Part shown: positions 8,711 through 16,757 of the stretch, in pieces
Position numbering within the stretch: position 1 is the first letter of the stretch
Layout: each line of letters begins with the position of its first letter
Assembly: GCA_018716805.1 (NCBI GenBank)
Contig: DVJL01000022.1
Span: 1-44,609, forward strand
Reading direction: 5' to 3'
Length of the DNA stretch: 44,609 bases
From: Candidatus Faecivicinus avistercoris
Lineage (GTDB): Bacteria > Bacillota > Clostridia > Christensenellales > Aristaeellaceae
Notes under the pieces: generated by a model
Databases searched by the model: none
Seen by the model: only the letters and a program-made list of their open reading frames with translations
What the model was told of the DNA's origin: nothing
Made by a program: the position numbers and the translations under genes

Positions 8711-8749
8711 CAAGGGTTGGAATCAACCCCTTGGTTGCCCAATAGCACT

Positions 8750-8826
8750 GGCAGCACGACGTGTCAAGGAGGCCGCAGGCACGGCGAAGCCGCTTGTCCT
8801 TGACGTGGCGGGATGACTGTGCTACC
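8750..8826. other. Large imperfect hairpin downstream of the IS110 element
   Basis: Outer arms GGCAGCAC (8750-8757) and GTGCTACC (8819-8826) and inner arms GTCAAGGA (8763-8770) and TCCTTGAC (8797-8804) are complementary and enclose a GC-rich apex. It starts eight bases after the predicted IS end. It may be a structured RNA, a small mobile repeat or a remnant of the IS target. No function can be assigned. The rest of 8711-9022 contains only this hairpin and the terminator at 8837. Confidence 0.4.
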
Positions 8827-8836
8827 GCTCCCCTTC

Positions 8837-8863
8837 GGTCGCCCTTTTCGGACGGCCTTTTTG
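8837..8863 (+). terminator. Rho-independent terminator before the sugar ABC operon
   Basis: GGTCGCCC (8837-8844) pairs with GGACGGCC (8850-8857) with one mismatch and one G-T pair, followed at once by a run of five T. It would stop read-through from the IS region. Confidence 0.6.
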
Positions 8864-9022
8864 TTGTACTTCTCTCTTCGCCTCCCCATAACTGCAAATC
8901 TTTACATCTCACATGCTTGACTTTCTATTTGCAGGCTTCAATTGCTATTATACGGCAAAATGTTTTGGTTGTCAAATAACCGGCGCCACATTTGTGCGAT
9001 TCATTTTTTACATCTCTGCTTC

Positions 9023-9051
9023 TTGCTGTCCAGCCGCATTGCTGTTATAAT
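9023..9051 (+). promoter_or_regulatory. Sigma-A promoter of the LplB-type ABC operon
   Basis: TTGCTG (9023-9028), a 17-bp spacer and a consensus TATAAT (9046-9051) lie 42 bp before the start of the first permease gene. Confidence 0.75.
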
Positions 9052-9093
9052 ATAGAAGGGCGAGGATACGTACCACCAAAGGGAGATGTTGGC

Positions 9094-10014
9094 TTGACGC
9101 GGCGCAGGGTCATGGGCAATAAACCTTATTCCTCCAAGACGACATGGGAACTTTTGCTGTTTTGCCTGCCGGGACTGGTTATTACGTTCATATACAGTTA
9201 TTTGCCGCTTTGGGGCGTACAAATTGCATTTTTTGATTATAATCTCCGTCGGGGAATCGCTGGCTCAACGTGGGTAGGCTGGGAGAACTTTGAGCGATTC
9301 TTTCAATCTGCCAATGCGTGGAATATCATCAGCAATACGCTCATCCTCAGTGTTTATTCTCTGGCTGCCGAGCTGCCGTTGGCCATCCTTTTCGCGCTTG
9401 GACTCAATGCGTTAAGCTGTAAGCGGTATCGGAAAGCGGTTCAGGCAGTGACCTATGCCCCGCAATTCATTTCCACCATCGTCATGTGCGGCATGGTTAC
9501 CATGTTTCTTTCCCCCAGGATTGGCATTGTCAATACGCTTATTCAAACGCTGGGCGGAGAATCGGTCAACTTTCTGGACAATCCGGCCTGGTGGCGGCAC
9601 ATCTATGTGTGGAGCGGCGTCTGGCAGTCCACTGGATGGAATTCTCTCATTTTTTTTGCGGCACTCTCTCGCGTAAACCCCGAGCATCACGAGGCGGCGA
9701 TTATGGACGGTGCGACGCGTTTTCAGCGAGTGCGCTATATCGATTTCCCTGCGCTGAAACCAATCGCCGCGTTGGTGCTTCTTTTGCGCTGTGGATCAAT
9801 GATGTCCATTGGCTATGAAAAGGCGCTGGCGTTGCAAAATGATTTGAATCTCAGCGTTTCACAGATCATTTCCACATATGTGTACCAGATGGGATTGCTC
9901 AACCGGGATATTTCTTTCTCCACGGCCATTGACCTGTTCAATGCCGCCGTCAACGCGGTGCTGCTGGTTTTGGTGTATTTCGTTACGCGGCGTTTGTCGG
10001 ATGAACCGCTGTGA
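9094..10014 (+). CDS. LplB-type sugar ABC transporter permease
   Basis: A 306-residue membrane protein with about six helices and the MalF-like cytoplasmic EAA loop EAAIMDGATRFQRVRYIDFP. It belongs to the binding-protein-dependent sugar permeases of the LplB/YtcP type that import complex saccharides. TTG 9094 is chosen because AAAGGGAG lies eight bases upstream; ATG 9112 (300 residues) is the alternative, with a weaker site. The frame runs further upstream to 8992 without a suitable site. It is the first gene of an operon with a second permease, a binding protein, two transglutaminase-like proteins and a peptidase. No ATPase gene is present, which is usual for this type because a shared MsmX-like ATPase elsewhere serves several importers. 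Confidence 0.9.
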   Translation: MTRRRVMGNKPYSSKTTWELLLFCLPGLVITFIYSYLPLWGVQIAFFDYNLRRGIAGSTWVGWENFERFFQSANAWNIISNTLILSVYSLAAELPLAILFALGLNALSCKRYRKAVQAVTYAPQFISTIVMCGMVTMFLSPRIGIVNTLIQTLGGESVNFLDNPAWWRHIYVWSGVWQSTGWNSLIFFAALSRVNPEHHEAAIMDGATRFQRVRYIDFPALKPIAALVLLLRCGSMMSIGYEKALALQNDLNLSVSQIISTYVYQMGLLNRDISFSTAIDLFNAAVNAVLLVLVYFVTRRLSDEPL

Positions 10015-10030
10015 CAGGGAGGAGAGAAGG

Positions 10031-10933
10031 ATGAAGAATCAGGCGGTTTCCCGCCCGGATAAGGTGTTTAACGCAGTGCTGCTGGTAGTGTTCACGTTGA
10101 TCCTGATCATTACGCTCTACCCGGCATATTTTGTAGTGATATCCTCCTTCAGCGATCCCGTGGCCGTGGCCGGAGGCAATGTGGTCTTCTGGCCGGTTGG
10201 ATTTACATTGGAAGGCTATCAGACCGTACTCAAGGATTCAGCCATCGTCCGCGGCTTTTTGAATTCTGTCGCTTATACTGTGGCAGGGGTTCTGGTTAAT
10301 CTGCTCCTCACGCTGCCAACGGCATATGCCCTCTCCCGCAGGGATTTCCTCGCGCGCAAGCCGATTCTGGTATTTTATATGGTCACGATGTTTGTCAGCG
10401 GCGGTATGATGCCCACTTATCTGGTGGTGCAGCAAACTGGCCTGCTGGATACGATGTGGGCGCTCATCCTGCCCGGAGCTGTCAATGTGTACAATCTGCT
10501 CACGGCGCGCGCTTTTTTCAGAAGCGGAATACCGGAAGAACTGCTGGAGGCGGCGAAGATGGACGGCTGCAGTGACACGCGATTCTTTCTGCAGGTGGCA
10601 TTGCCGCTGTCAGGGGCGTTGGTGGCCATCATGGCGCTCTATTACGGTGTGGCGCATTGGAACAGCTACTTTAGCGCGCTTTTATACATTTCCGATCAGG
10701 ACAAATGGCCGCTGCAAATGCAGCTGCGCAGCGTCCTTCTGCAAAACAGCTGGAATGCCGCCGCCACGGGTTTTACGCCGGAGCAGCTTGCCGAGCGGCA
10801 GCGCATGGAAGCGCTGGCGGAGATGATGAAATATTCGCTGATCGTTCTATCCTGTTTGCCGATGATGATTGCCTATCCTTTTGTACAGAAGCATCTGGTC
10901 AAGGGCGTAATGCTTGGCGCAATCAAGGGATGA
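10031..10933 (+). CDS. LplC/YtcP-type sugar ABC transporter permease
   Basis: This 300-residue MalG-like permease is the partner of the preceding gene. It has six predicted helices and the EAA loop EELLEAAKMDGCSDTRFFLQV, where the coupling ATPase docks. ATG 10031 sits after GGGAGGAGAG, 16 bp behind the previous stop; the frame extends upstream inside the previous gene but without a site. The long loop after the EAA motif (SDQDKWPLQMQLRSVLLQN) is typical of the YtcP subfamily. It forms the import channel with the first permease. Confidence 0.9.
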   Translation: MKNQAVSRPDKVFNAVLLVVFTLILIITLYPAYFVVISSFSDPVAVAGGNVVFWPVGFTLEGYQTVLKDSAIVRGFLNSVAYTVAGVLVNLLLTLPTAYALSRRDFLARKPILVFYMVTMFVSGGMMPTYLVVQQTGLLDTMWALILPGAVNVYNLLTARAFFRSGIPEELLEAAKMDGCSDTRFFLQVALPLSGALVAIMALYYGVAHWNSYFSALLYISDQDKWPLQMQLRSVLLQNSWNAAATGFTPEQLAERQRMEALAEMMKYSLIVLSCLPMMIAYPFVQKHLVKGVMLGAIKG

Positions 10934-10968
10934 TCGATGCAAAAACTCACAGAAAAGGAAGGAAACCT

Positions 10969-12495
10969 ATGAAAAAACTGCTTACATGTCTCTTTGTGAT
11001 GGCGCTGCTGTGCGTGCCGGTTTCTCTGGCTCAGGTTACGCCCTCGGGTCTGCCGATCGTTGATGAACCCGTCAGCTTTGAAATTCTGGTGGATGATTAT
11101 GGCACTCCGGAAGAAAAAATCATGTATCCCATTCTGGAGGAAATGACGGGCGTACATGTGGATCTCCAGCTTTATCCATATGAGGTCGCCCGGGAGCGCT
11201 TGAATACGCTGCTGATGGGCAATGATTATCCACATGTATTGGCGGGCTGGACGCTTTCTACTTCCGATATCATTGAGCTGGGCATGTCAGAGGGCCTGCT
11301 GCTGCCTCTGGAAGACCTGATTGAAACCTATGCCCCCAATATTTCAGCGTTGCTGGACGAACCCGGCGTGCGCGAAGCAATGACGCTGCCCGACGGACAT
11401 ATCTACACCATTCCCTTTTTGGTAAATGAACCCCTGGTAAACTACCTGCCCTACATCAACCGCGAATGGCTCGACCGCCTGGGCCTGAGCGTGCCGACCA
11501 CGCCGGAGGAACTCAAGGAAGTGCTGATTGCCTTCCGCGATGAGGATGCGAACGGGAACGGCGATCCCAATGACGAGATTCCCTTCTCCGGGACGCCGGA
11601 CAACCTTTCGCTGGGCATGTGTGCCGGCTGGTTTGGCGTAGACGCCTATGAAAAGAGCGAATATCCTTTTTTCTATCGCGATGGCGATACCATTCACTTT
11701 GCCGCCAATACCGAGGAGTACCGTGAATTCATCCGCTATTTCGCCGATCTGTATCAGGAAGGGCTGATTGATCCCGAATTGTTTACGCAGGATGAATCCA
11801 TGTGGACGGCCAAGGTCAATCAGGGCCTGGTGGGCGTGGGGATTTCCTATAATCAACCCATTGAGGGCAGCTATGTCTATTTGCCGGTGCTCAAGGGGTG
11901 CGATGAGCCGGTGTTCCATCGTTCCAGCAACGGTACATCGCTGTTTCGCTCACAGGTGGCGCTGACAGACCGCTGTGATGAAGACATGGCCGCCACCATT
12001 ATACGCTGGTTTGACGTGACCTTCGATCCGGATGTCTCCATGCAACTGGAGCATGGACCTCTGGGGGACTCCATCGTCAAGCTGGATGAGCATTTGTTCC
12101 AAATGGTGGATCGCAGCGACTGGAGCGCGGAAAAGGATGAGGCATACGCATGGTACAACTACTACACGCAGTCCCTGCCCAAAAACAACAAGGATAACGT
12201 GCTCCTCAGCGCGGGGGAGGATACGCCGGTTCCCGACTACAAAGCTGAAGCGGACGCCGCCTATGAGCCGTATCTGAACGAAATCTTCCCCGCTGTGTGG
12301 CTGGAAGATGAAACGGATATCCGCCGCGCTTCGATCCTTTCAGTAGATATCAACAGCTATGTAAAGACGAAGATGGCTCAGTGGATTACCGGCCAGGCGA
12401 ATGTGGATGAGGAATGGGACGCCTATCTTGACCAGCTTGAGCAATATGGCCTTGCGGAGCTGACAGAGATCTATCAGCGCATCCTGTTCGGCTAG
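10969..12495 (+). CDS. Extracellular solute-binding protein, LplA-like
   Basis: The 508-residue product has an N-terminal signal peptide (MKKLLTCLFVMALLCVPVSLAQ) with likely cleavage after SLA. No lipobox cysteine is placed correctly, so it may be released or held by the transporter rather than by lipid. The mature part is a large family 1 binding protein of the LplA type, including a calcium-loop-like acidic stretch DEDANGNGDPNDE (from residue 191) seen in many family members. It captures the sugar substrate for the two permeases just upstream. The start is preceded by AAGGAAGG. No residue pattern reveals the exact ligand. Confidence 0.88.
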   Translation: MKKLLTCLFVMALLCVPVSLAQVTPSGLPIVDEPVSFEILVDDYGTPEEKIMYPILEEMTGVHVDLQLYPYEVARERLNTLLMGNDYPHVLAGWTLSTSDIIELGMSEGLLLPLEDLIETYAPNISALLDEPGVREAMTLPDGHIYTIPFLVNEPLVNYLPYINREWLDRLGLSVPTTPEELKEVLIAFRDEDANGNGDPNDEIPFSGTPDNLSLGMCAGWFGVDAYEKSEYPFFYRDGDTIHFAANTEEYREFIRYFADLYQEGLIDPELFTQDESMWTAKVNQGLVGVGISYNQPIEGSYVYLPVLKGCDEPVFHRSSNGTSLFRSQVALTDRCDEDMAATIIRWFDVTFDPDVSMQLEHGPLGDSIVKLDEHLFQMVDRSDWSAEKDEAYAWYNYYTQSLPKNNKDNVLLSAGEDTPVPDYKAEADAAYEPYLNEIFPAVWLEDETDIRRASILSVDINSYVKTKMAQWITGQANVDEEWDAYLDQLEQYGLAELTEIYQRILFG

Positions 12496-12511
12496 GATTG
12501 GGAGGAACACA

Positions 12512-14554
12512 ATGACATCTGAGGTGTTGGAGCAGTACCTGCAGGCAGAGGGCAGTCGCAAATACGCGCTTTTGGGCGCGCGGCAGGGCGAATGGGACGC
12601 AGCGCTTGCGGATTGCACCGAAGCGCAGCGGCGGATTATGCAATATTATCTTACCTGCCTGACGGCTTGCGAGCGCGCGGAGTTGGACTTTGCGCTGCTC
12701 AAACGCTTTGCCGTCCATGCGGCGCGCATGCGGGAGCAAATGCCATGGACGCGGGCGCTTGCTGAGGAAGATTTTCTGGCGTTTGTGGCTGCTTATCGCA
12801 TAAATGCAGAGGCCATCGTGGAGCACCGTGAGCGCTTTTGCCAAATGCTCTTGCCGCGTGTAGAAGGAAAAAGTGCAGAACAGGCCGCGCTGGCGGTCAA
12901 TTTGTGGTGCGGCTGCACCGCAGGATACCGCATGACGGATGCCCGGGACGCTTCGCCCCTATGCGTGTACGGTTCCACCTATGCCCGCTGTGGCGAAGAA
13001 GCCGCCTATCTGGTCGCCGCCCTGCGCAGCGTGGGCCTGCCTGCCAGAACGATTACCTCCATGTGGCCCATGCGAGACGATGGCCATGTCTTTGCCGAGG
13101 TGTTGCTGGAAGATGGCTGGCATTTCATGGGCGGATGCGAGCCGGAAGGCATCCTGGATCGCGGCTGGTTCAACGAGGCAACCGCGCAGGCCATGATGGC
13201 GCAGACGACTGGATTCAGTCTGGTGGGCGCGCCGGAATTCCACTATCAGGTCGGGGGCCTGACCTTTGGATCCCATCTGTCTCACTACGCAAAGGTCAAA
13301 ATCGTCGCGGCGCGCGTTGTGGACGCGGAGGGACGGCCCGTACCCGATGTCCTGGTGCGGATTGAGGAGTTCAACAGCGGCGGCTTTATTCCCCTGGCAA
13401 TCCTGCGCAGCGATGGAAACGGCGAGGCGCACTGGCCGGTGGGGTTTGGAACGGTCAAACTCTCCGCATGGGGCGCGCAGGGCATGGCGGAAGTTTTCCT
13501 TGACGCAGAGGAGACAAGCGCGACGCTGCGTCTGGCTGCCTTTGAGCCTGAAGAGGGATGGCAGACCATACGCATGCGCGTTCCCGATGGAAAGACCCCC
13601 TATACAGCGGAAGCCACCGCTGCGCAAAAGAAAGCGGTGTTTGGGGATACGGATCCGGGAAAGGCCTGTGAGACGCGCCGGCAGGGGTTTGGCGATGTGG
13701 ATCTGGCAGCGGCGTTTCCGGCGCTTGCGGAACGGCTGGCCTGGGCGGGAGAAAATGTGAGCGTACTGCGCGAATTTCTCACGGCGGGCGGCGAACCTCT
13801 GCGCGCGGCGTTGGTGGCGACGCTTGATGAAAAGGATCTGGCGGATATCAGCATGCCGGTGTTGGAGGATATGCTCTATGGCGCTATGGCTGTGCGCAAA
13901 GGGCTGGAGGAAGAAGGTTTTCTGCGGTATGTGTTGCCACCCCGCATTGATACCGAGGAATTGACAGCTCACCGGCGCTATGTGCAGGATTTTTTCACGC
14001 CTGAGCAGCAGGAAGCGTTCCGCGCTGAGCCGCATTTGCTGGAACAGTGGGTGCTTGAACACTGCGCGGCGGAGGCGGAGGACGCGGCGGGCTTGATTCC
14101 CAGCGTTCGCTGCGCGCTGCAAACGGGCCTGTGCCCGTCGAAGGCGCGGCCTGTGCTGTTGGCGCAGTTGTGCCGCGCGCTGGGAATTCCGGCGGCACTT
14201 GACAGGACCCGTGGACAAGTACTCTGCAAGAAGAATGGCGAATATTTGATCCTTATGCCGGAAGAGCCCGCCACAGCCGTGCTGTTGGTGGTGCCTCCGC
14301 GGCCAGAAATGGAATTCATGAATGGCTGGTCGCTATTTGCCCGCAGGAGAGACGGCTGGCGGCTCGTTCCCCAATGGCATGTCCCGCCGCGAAAGGGCGC
14401 TTATCGCTGCTGCGTGCCGGCGGGCGACTATCGGCTGCTCGTCTGGCGGCGGCTGACGGATGGCAGTGTCCAAGTGGCACAATGCTCTTTGCGGTTGGAA
14501 GAGGGAGGAAAGAGGATCATCCGTCTGCCGGATTTGGAAAAGGAGGAAGGCTGA
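12512..14554 (+). CDS. Transglutaminase-like protein, predicted cytoplasmic
   Basis: A 680-residue protein with no signal peptide. Its central part is a transglutaminase/papain-like core with C160 (ARCGEEAAYLVAALRSVGLPAR), H192 (DGHVFAEVLLEDGW) and an acidic third position E210 in GGCEPEGILDRGWF, a pattern seen in many bacterial transglutaminase-like proteins. A beta-rich region follows (about 260-350) and then a helical C-terminal half of unknown role. These proteins are usually peptidases or amidases rather than cross-linkers. The ATG follows GGAGG. It is similar along most of its length to the next gene, so the pair arose by duplication. Its place in a sugar-import operon suggests processing of imported glycopeptide-like material. 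Confidence 0.8.
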   Translation: MTSEVLEQYLQAEGSRKYALLGARQGEWDAALADCTEAQRRIMQYYLTCLTACERAELDFALLKRFAVHAARMREQMPWTRALAEEDFLAFVAAYRINAEAIVEHRERFCQMLLPRVEGKSAEQAALAVNLWCGCTAGYRMTDARDASPLCVYGSTYARCGEEAAYLVAALRSVGLPARTITSMWPMRDDGHVFAEVLLEDGWHFMGGCEPEGILDRGWFNEATAQAMMAQTTGFSLVGAPEFHYQVGGLTFGSHLSHYAKVKIVAARVVDAEGRPVPDVLVRIEEFNSGGFIPLAILRSDGNGEAHWPVGFGTVKLSAWGAQGMAEVFLDAEETSATLRLAAFEPEEGWQTIRMRVPDGKTPYTAEATAAQKKAVFGDTDPGKACETRRQGFGDVDLAAAFPALAERLAWAGENVSVLREFLTAGGEPLRAALVATLDEKDLADISMPVLEDMLYGAMAVRKGLEEEGFLRYVLPPRIDTEELTAHRRYVQDFFTPEQQEAFRAEPHLLEQWVLEHCAAEAEDAAGLIPSVRCALQTGLCPSKARPVLLAQLCRALGIPAALDRTRGQVLCKKNGEYLILMPEEPATAVLLVVPPRPEMEFMNGWSLFARRRDGWRLVPQWHVPPRKGAYRCCVPAGDYRLLVWRRLTDGSVQVAQCSLRLEEGGKRIIRLPDLEKEEG

Positions 14555-14555
14555 T

Positions 14556-16685
14556 ATGTTCAGAAGGATATTTGCCTTTTTGATGTTTGTGATCGTGGGA
14601 ATTTCCGGCTTTGGTGCGATGGCGCAGTCGGAAGAACCGGAAGCGTGGCAGGTGTTTTTGGAGGAGGAATACCAGCGCCTGCTGCCCGATGTGGGCGCTC
14701 GCATAGAGGAGTGGGAAGCGGCGCTGGACGCCTGTGCCAGCGAAGAGGAAAAGACCGTGATGAAATACTACTTCACCTGCATGCCCATGGCCGATCTTTG
14801 CGAGCTTGATTTTGACCTGCTGCGCTCCTATGCCTCCCATGCCGTGCGGCTGCGCGAGGAGATGCCATGGACGGCAGCATTGGACTTCGATGTCTTTTTG
14901 GCGTATGTAGCCGCGTATCGCGTGGACTATGAGCCGATTGTGGATCACCGGGCCTTTTTCTACGACCAGATTGTGGGTTCTGGCATACTGGAGGGCAAAA
15001 CACTGGAAGAGGCGGCGTTGGCGGTCAACCTGTGGTGCGCAAGCCGGGTCACATTTGAAAATACGGATCAAAAGGTCGCTTCTCCCATGGGCATGTACAA
15101 CGGCGGTCTGGGGCGTTGCGGCGAGGAAGCCAACTTTGTGGTCAATGCGCTGCGGAGCGTCGGCATCCCGGCGCGGATTGTCTCCGTATACTGGGCGGAA
15201 AGCGGCGACCATGCCTTTGTCGAGGTGCTGGTCGATGGGCAATGGTGTTTTCTGAGCGCGTGCGAGCCGGAGGCCATGCTGAACCATACATGGTTTAAGG
15301 ATCTCACTGCAAACGTGCTGAGTACATCCATTCTCACTTACAGCCTTATCGGCACGACGGAAGCGTATTATGGCGGCGACGGCATGTATATCCTTAACGA
15401 TGTGGAAAACTATGCAGACGCGCGCCAGGTGACCTTTACCGTGCTCGACGATCAGGGCAATCCCGCGGAAAACTGCTATGTGGGGCTGTATCAGTACGGG
15501 GATTATATGTATAAGAATCTGGCGGAACTTTATACCAACGGGCAAGGCGTCGCGCAATGGACGCTGGGACGGGGAACAGCCATCGCCATCGCCGTGCTGG
15601 ACGGGCAGATGCGCCAGCAGATTGTCACGCTCGACGCGGAAACAGTCTTGCTGGATTTCTCGACTCCGGCACCGCAGGGTGAATGGCAGGAAACTGAACT
15701 CGTCTATAGCGACGCCGTCAGCCGGTACGACCAGCAGCCCACCGAGGCACAGACCGAGGCGTTTCTGGATGGGCGCGATTTGGAGGCGTTGCGCCAGAGC
15801 CATGTGACGGAACGATACGATGCAGAGGCGGCCGCGGCATATCCGCAGTGCGCGGAGGCGCTGCAGCTTGCGGGGCGGAACTTCCCGGAATTGATGGCGT
15901 TTCTCTCCGTGGACGATGACCCCCTGCGGCAGGAATTGCTCAGCCGTATGGAGGCCAAGGATTTGCGTGAAGTGGACGCAACGGTATTGGAGGATATTCT
16001 GCAGGGCGCAAAAGCCGTTCAAGGGGAATATGCCGATACGGATGACATCTTCCTAGAATGGATTTTGACGCCGGTATACGATCGCTCGCCCTTGACCGCT
16101 TACAGGCTGGAGCTGCAGAAGATGATGACAGACGCGGGCCTTGATCTGGATGCGGTGCGAAAGGAACCGGCGCTTCTGGATGCATGGCTGCGCGAGAGGC
16201 TGAGCGGCGAAAGCGTCAGGCGCTGCGATATCTACGGAGCCAATCCCGTCAGCGCGCTGCGCATGGGTTATTGCTCGGAAGCAAACTACCTTTCCACGCT
16301 GGCGCGCGTAGCGCAGGCGGCTGGCGTGCCGGTGCAGCAGGATGCGGCGACGGGTCAATGGATGTGGTATGACGGCGTGGACTGGAGCGCCATGCAGCCG
16401 CTGTCGGAGGAGAGCGCCGATACCGGCGTGCTGCTCTATGAAGTGGAGGGCAGCGAGGCGTGGCTCGGACAGTACTGGATGCTGTATCGGCTTCAGGGGC
16501 AGCAGTGGACGGAGATGCTCTACTGGTATGTAGAGGAGCAGGATGCGGACGAGGCCATTGAGCTGCCCGAGGGAGAATATCAGATCGTGATGTTTGTACC
16601 GGGAGGCGAGGAGTCAAATTCCCGCTTGTATCAGAATTCTATTTCCATTGAAGCGGGAGAAACGGTGACGGTATCGCTTCCGTGA
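14556..16685 (+). CDS. Secreted transglutaminase-like protein, paralogue of the preceding gene
   Basis: The 709-residue product starts one base after the previous stop with GGAGGAAGG upstream. It begins with a signal peptide (MFRRIFAFLMFVIVGISGFG) that the paralogue lacks. The transglutaminase core keeps C188 (GRCGEEANFVVNALRSVGIPAR), H219 (DHAFVEVLVDGQW) and the acidic SACEPEAMLNHTWF segment. Both proteins share EMPWTAALD-like, LAVNLWC and VLEDILQGAKAV-like blocks, so homology runs from N- to C-terminus. It should act outside the membrane, next to the binding protein and the lipoprotein peptidase of the same operon, probably on peptides. Substrate and reaction are unproven. Confidence 0.82.
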   Translation: MFRRIFAFLMFVIVGISGFGAMAQSEEPEAWQVFLEEEYQRLLPDVGARIEEWEAALDACASEEEKTVMKYYFTCMPMADLCELDFDLLRSYASHAVRLREEMPWTAALDFDVFLAYVAAYRVDYEPIVDHRAFFYDQIVGSGILEGKTLEEAALAVNLWCASRVTFENTDQKVASPMGMYNGGLGRCGEEANFVVNALRSVGIPARIVSVYWAESGDHAFVEVLVDGQWCFLSACEPEAMLNHTWFKDLTANVLSTSILTYSLIGTTEAYYGGDGMYILNDVENYADARQVTFTVLDDQGNPAENCYVGLYQYGDYMYKNLAELYTNGQGVAQWTLGRGTAIAIAVLDGQMRQQIVTLDAETVLLDFSTPAPQGEWQETELVYSDAVSRYDQQPTEAQTEAFLDGRDLEALRQSHVTERYDAEAAAAYPQCAEALQLAGRNFPELMAFLSVDDDPLRQELLSRMEAKDLREVDATVLEDILQGAKAVQGEYADTDDIFLEWILTPVYDRSPLTAYRLELQKMMTDAGLDLDAVRKEPALLDAWLRERLSGESVRRCDIYGANPVSALRMGYCSEANYLSTLARVAQAAGVPVQQDAATGQWMWYDGVDWSAMQPLSEESADTGVLLYEVEGSEAWLGQYWMLYRLQGQQWTEMLYWYVEEQDADEAIELPEGEYQIVMFVPGGEESNSRLYQNSISIEAGETVTVSLP

Positions 16686-16757
16686 CTGAGATTGCGGCGA
16701 TGCAGTCAGGGAATTGCATTCGCTTAACAACGATGGATGCTGGAGGAGAAAAAAACG

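Larger units (their letters stand above)
7252..8742 (+). mobile_element. IS110-family insertion sequence
   Basis: The element spans a DEDD transposase gene, about 206 bp of non-coding DNA before it and about 25 bp after it. The sequence TTGCCCAA occurs at both predicted ends (7252-7259 and 8735-8742), giving a length near 1.49 kb, normal for IS110. A long left non-coding end with a short right end is the layout of the IS110 group rather than the IS1111 group. IS110 elements lack ordinary terminal inverted repeats. The exact ends are my inference from the repeated octamer. Confidence 0.7.
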
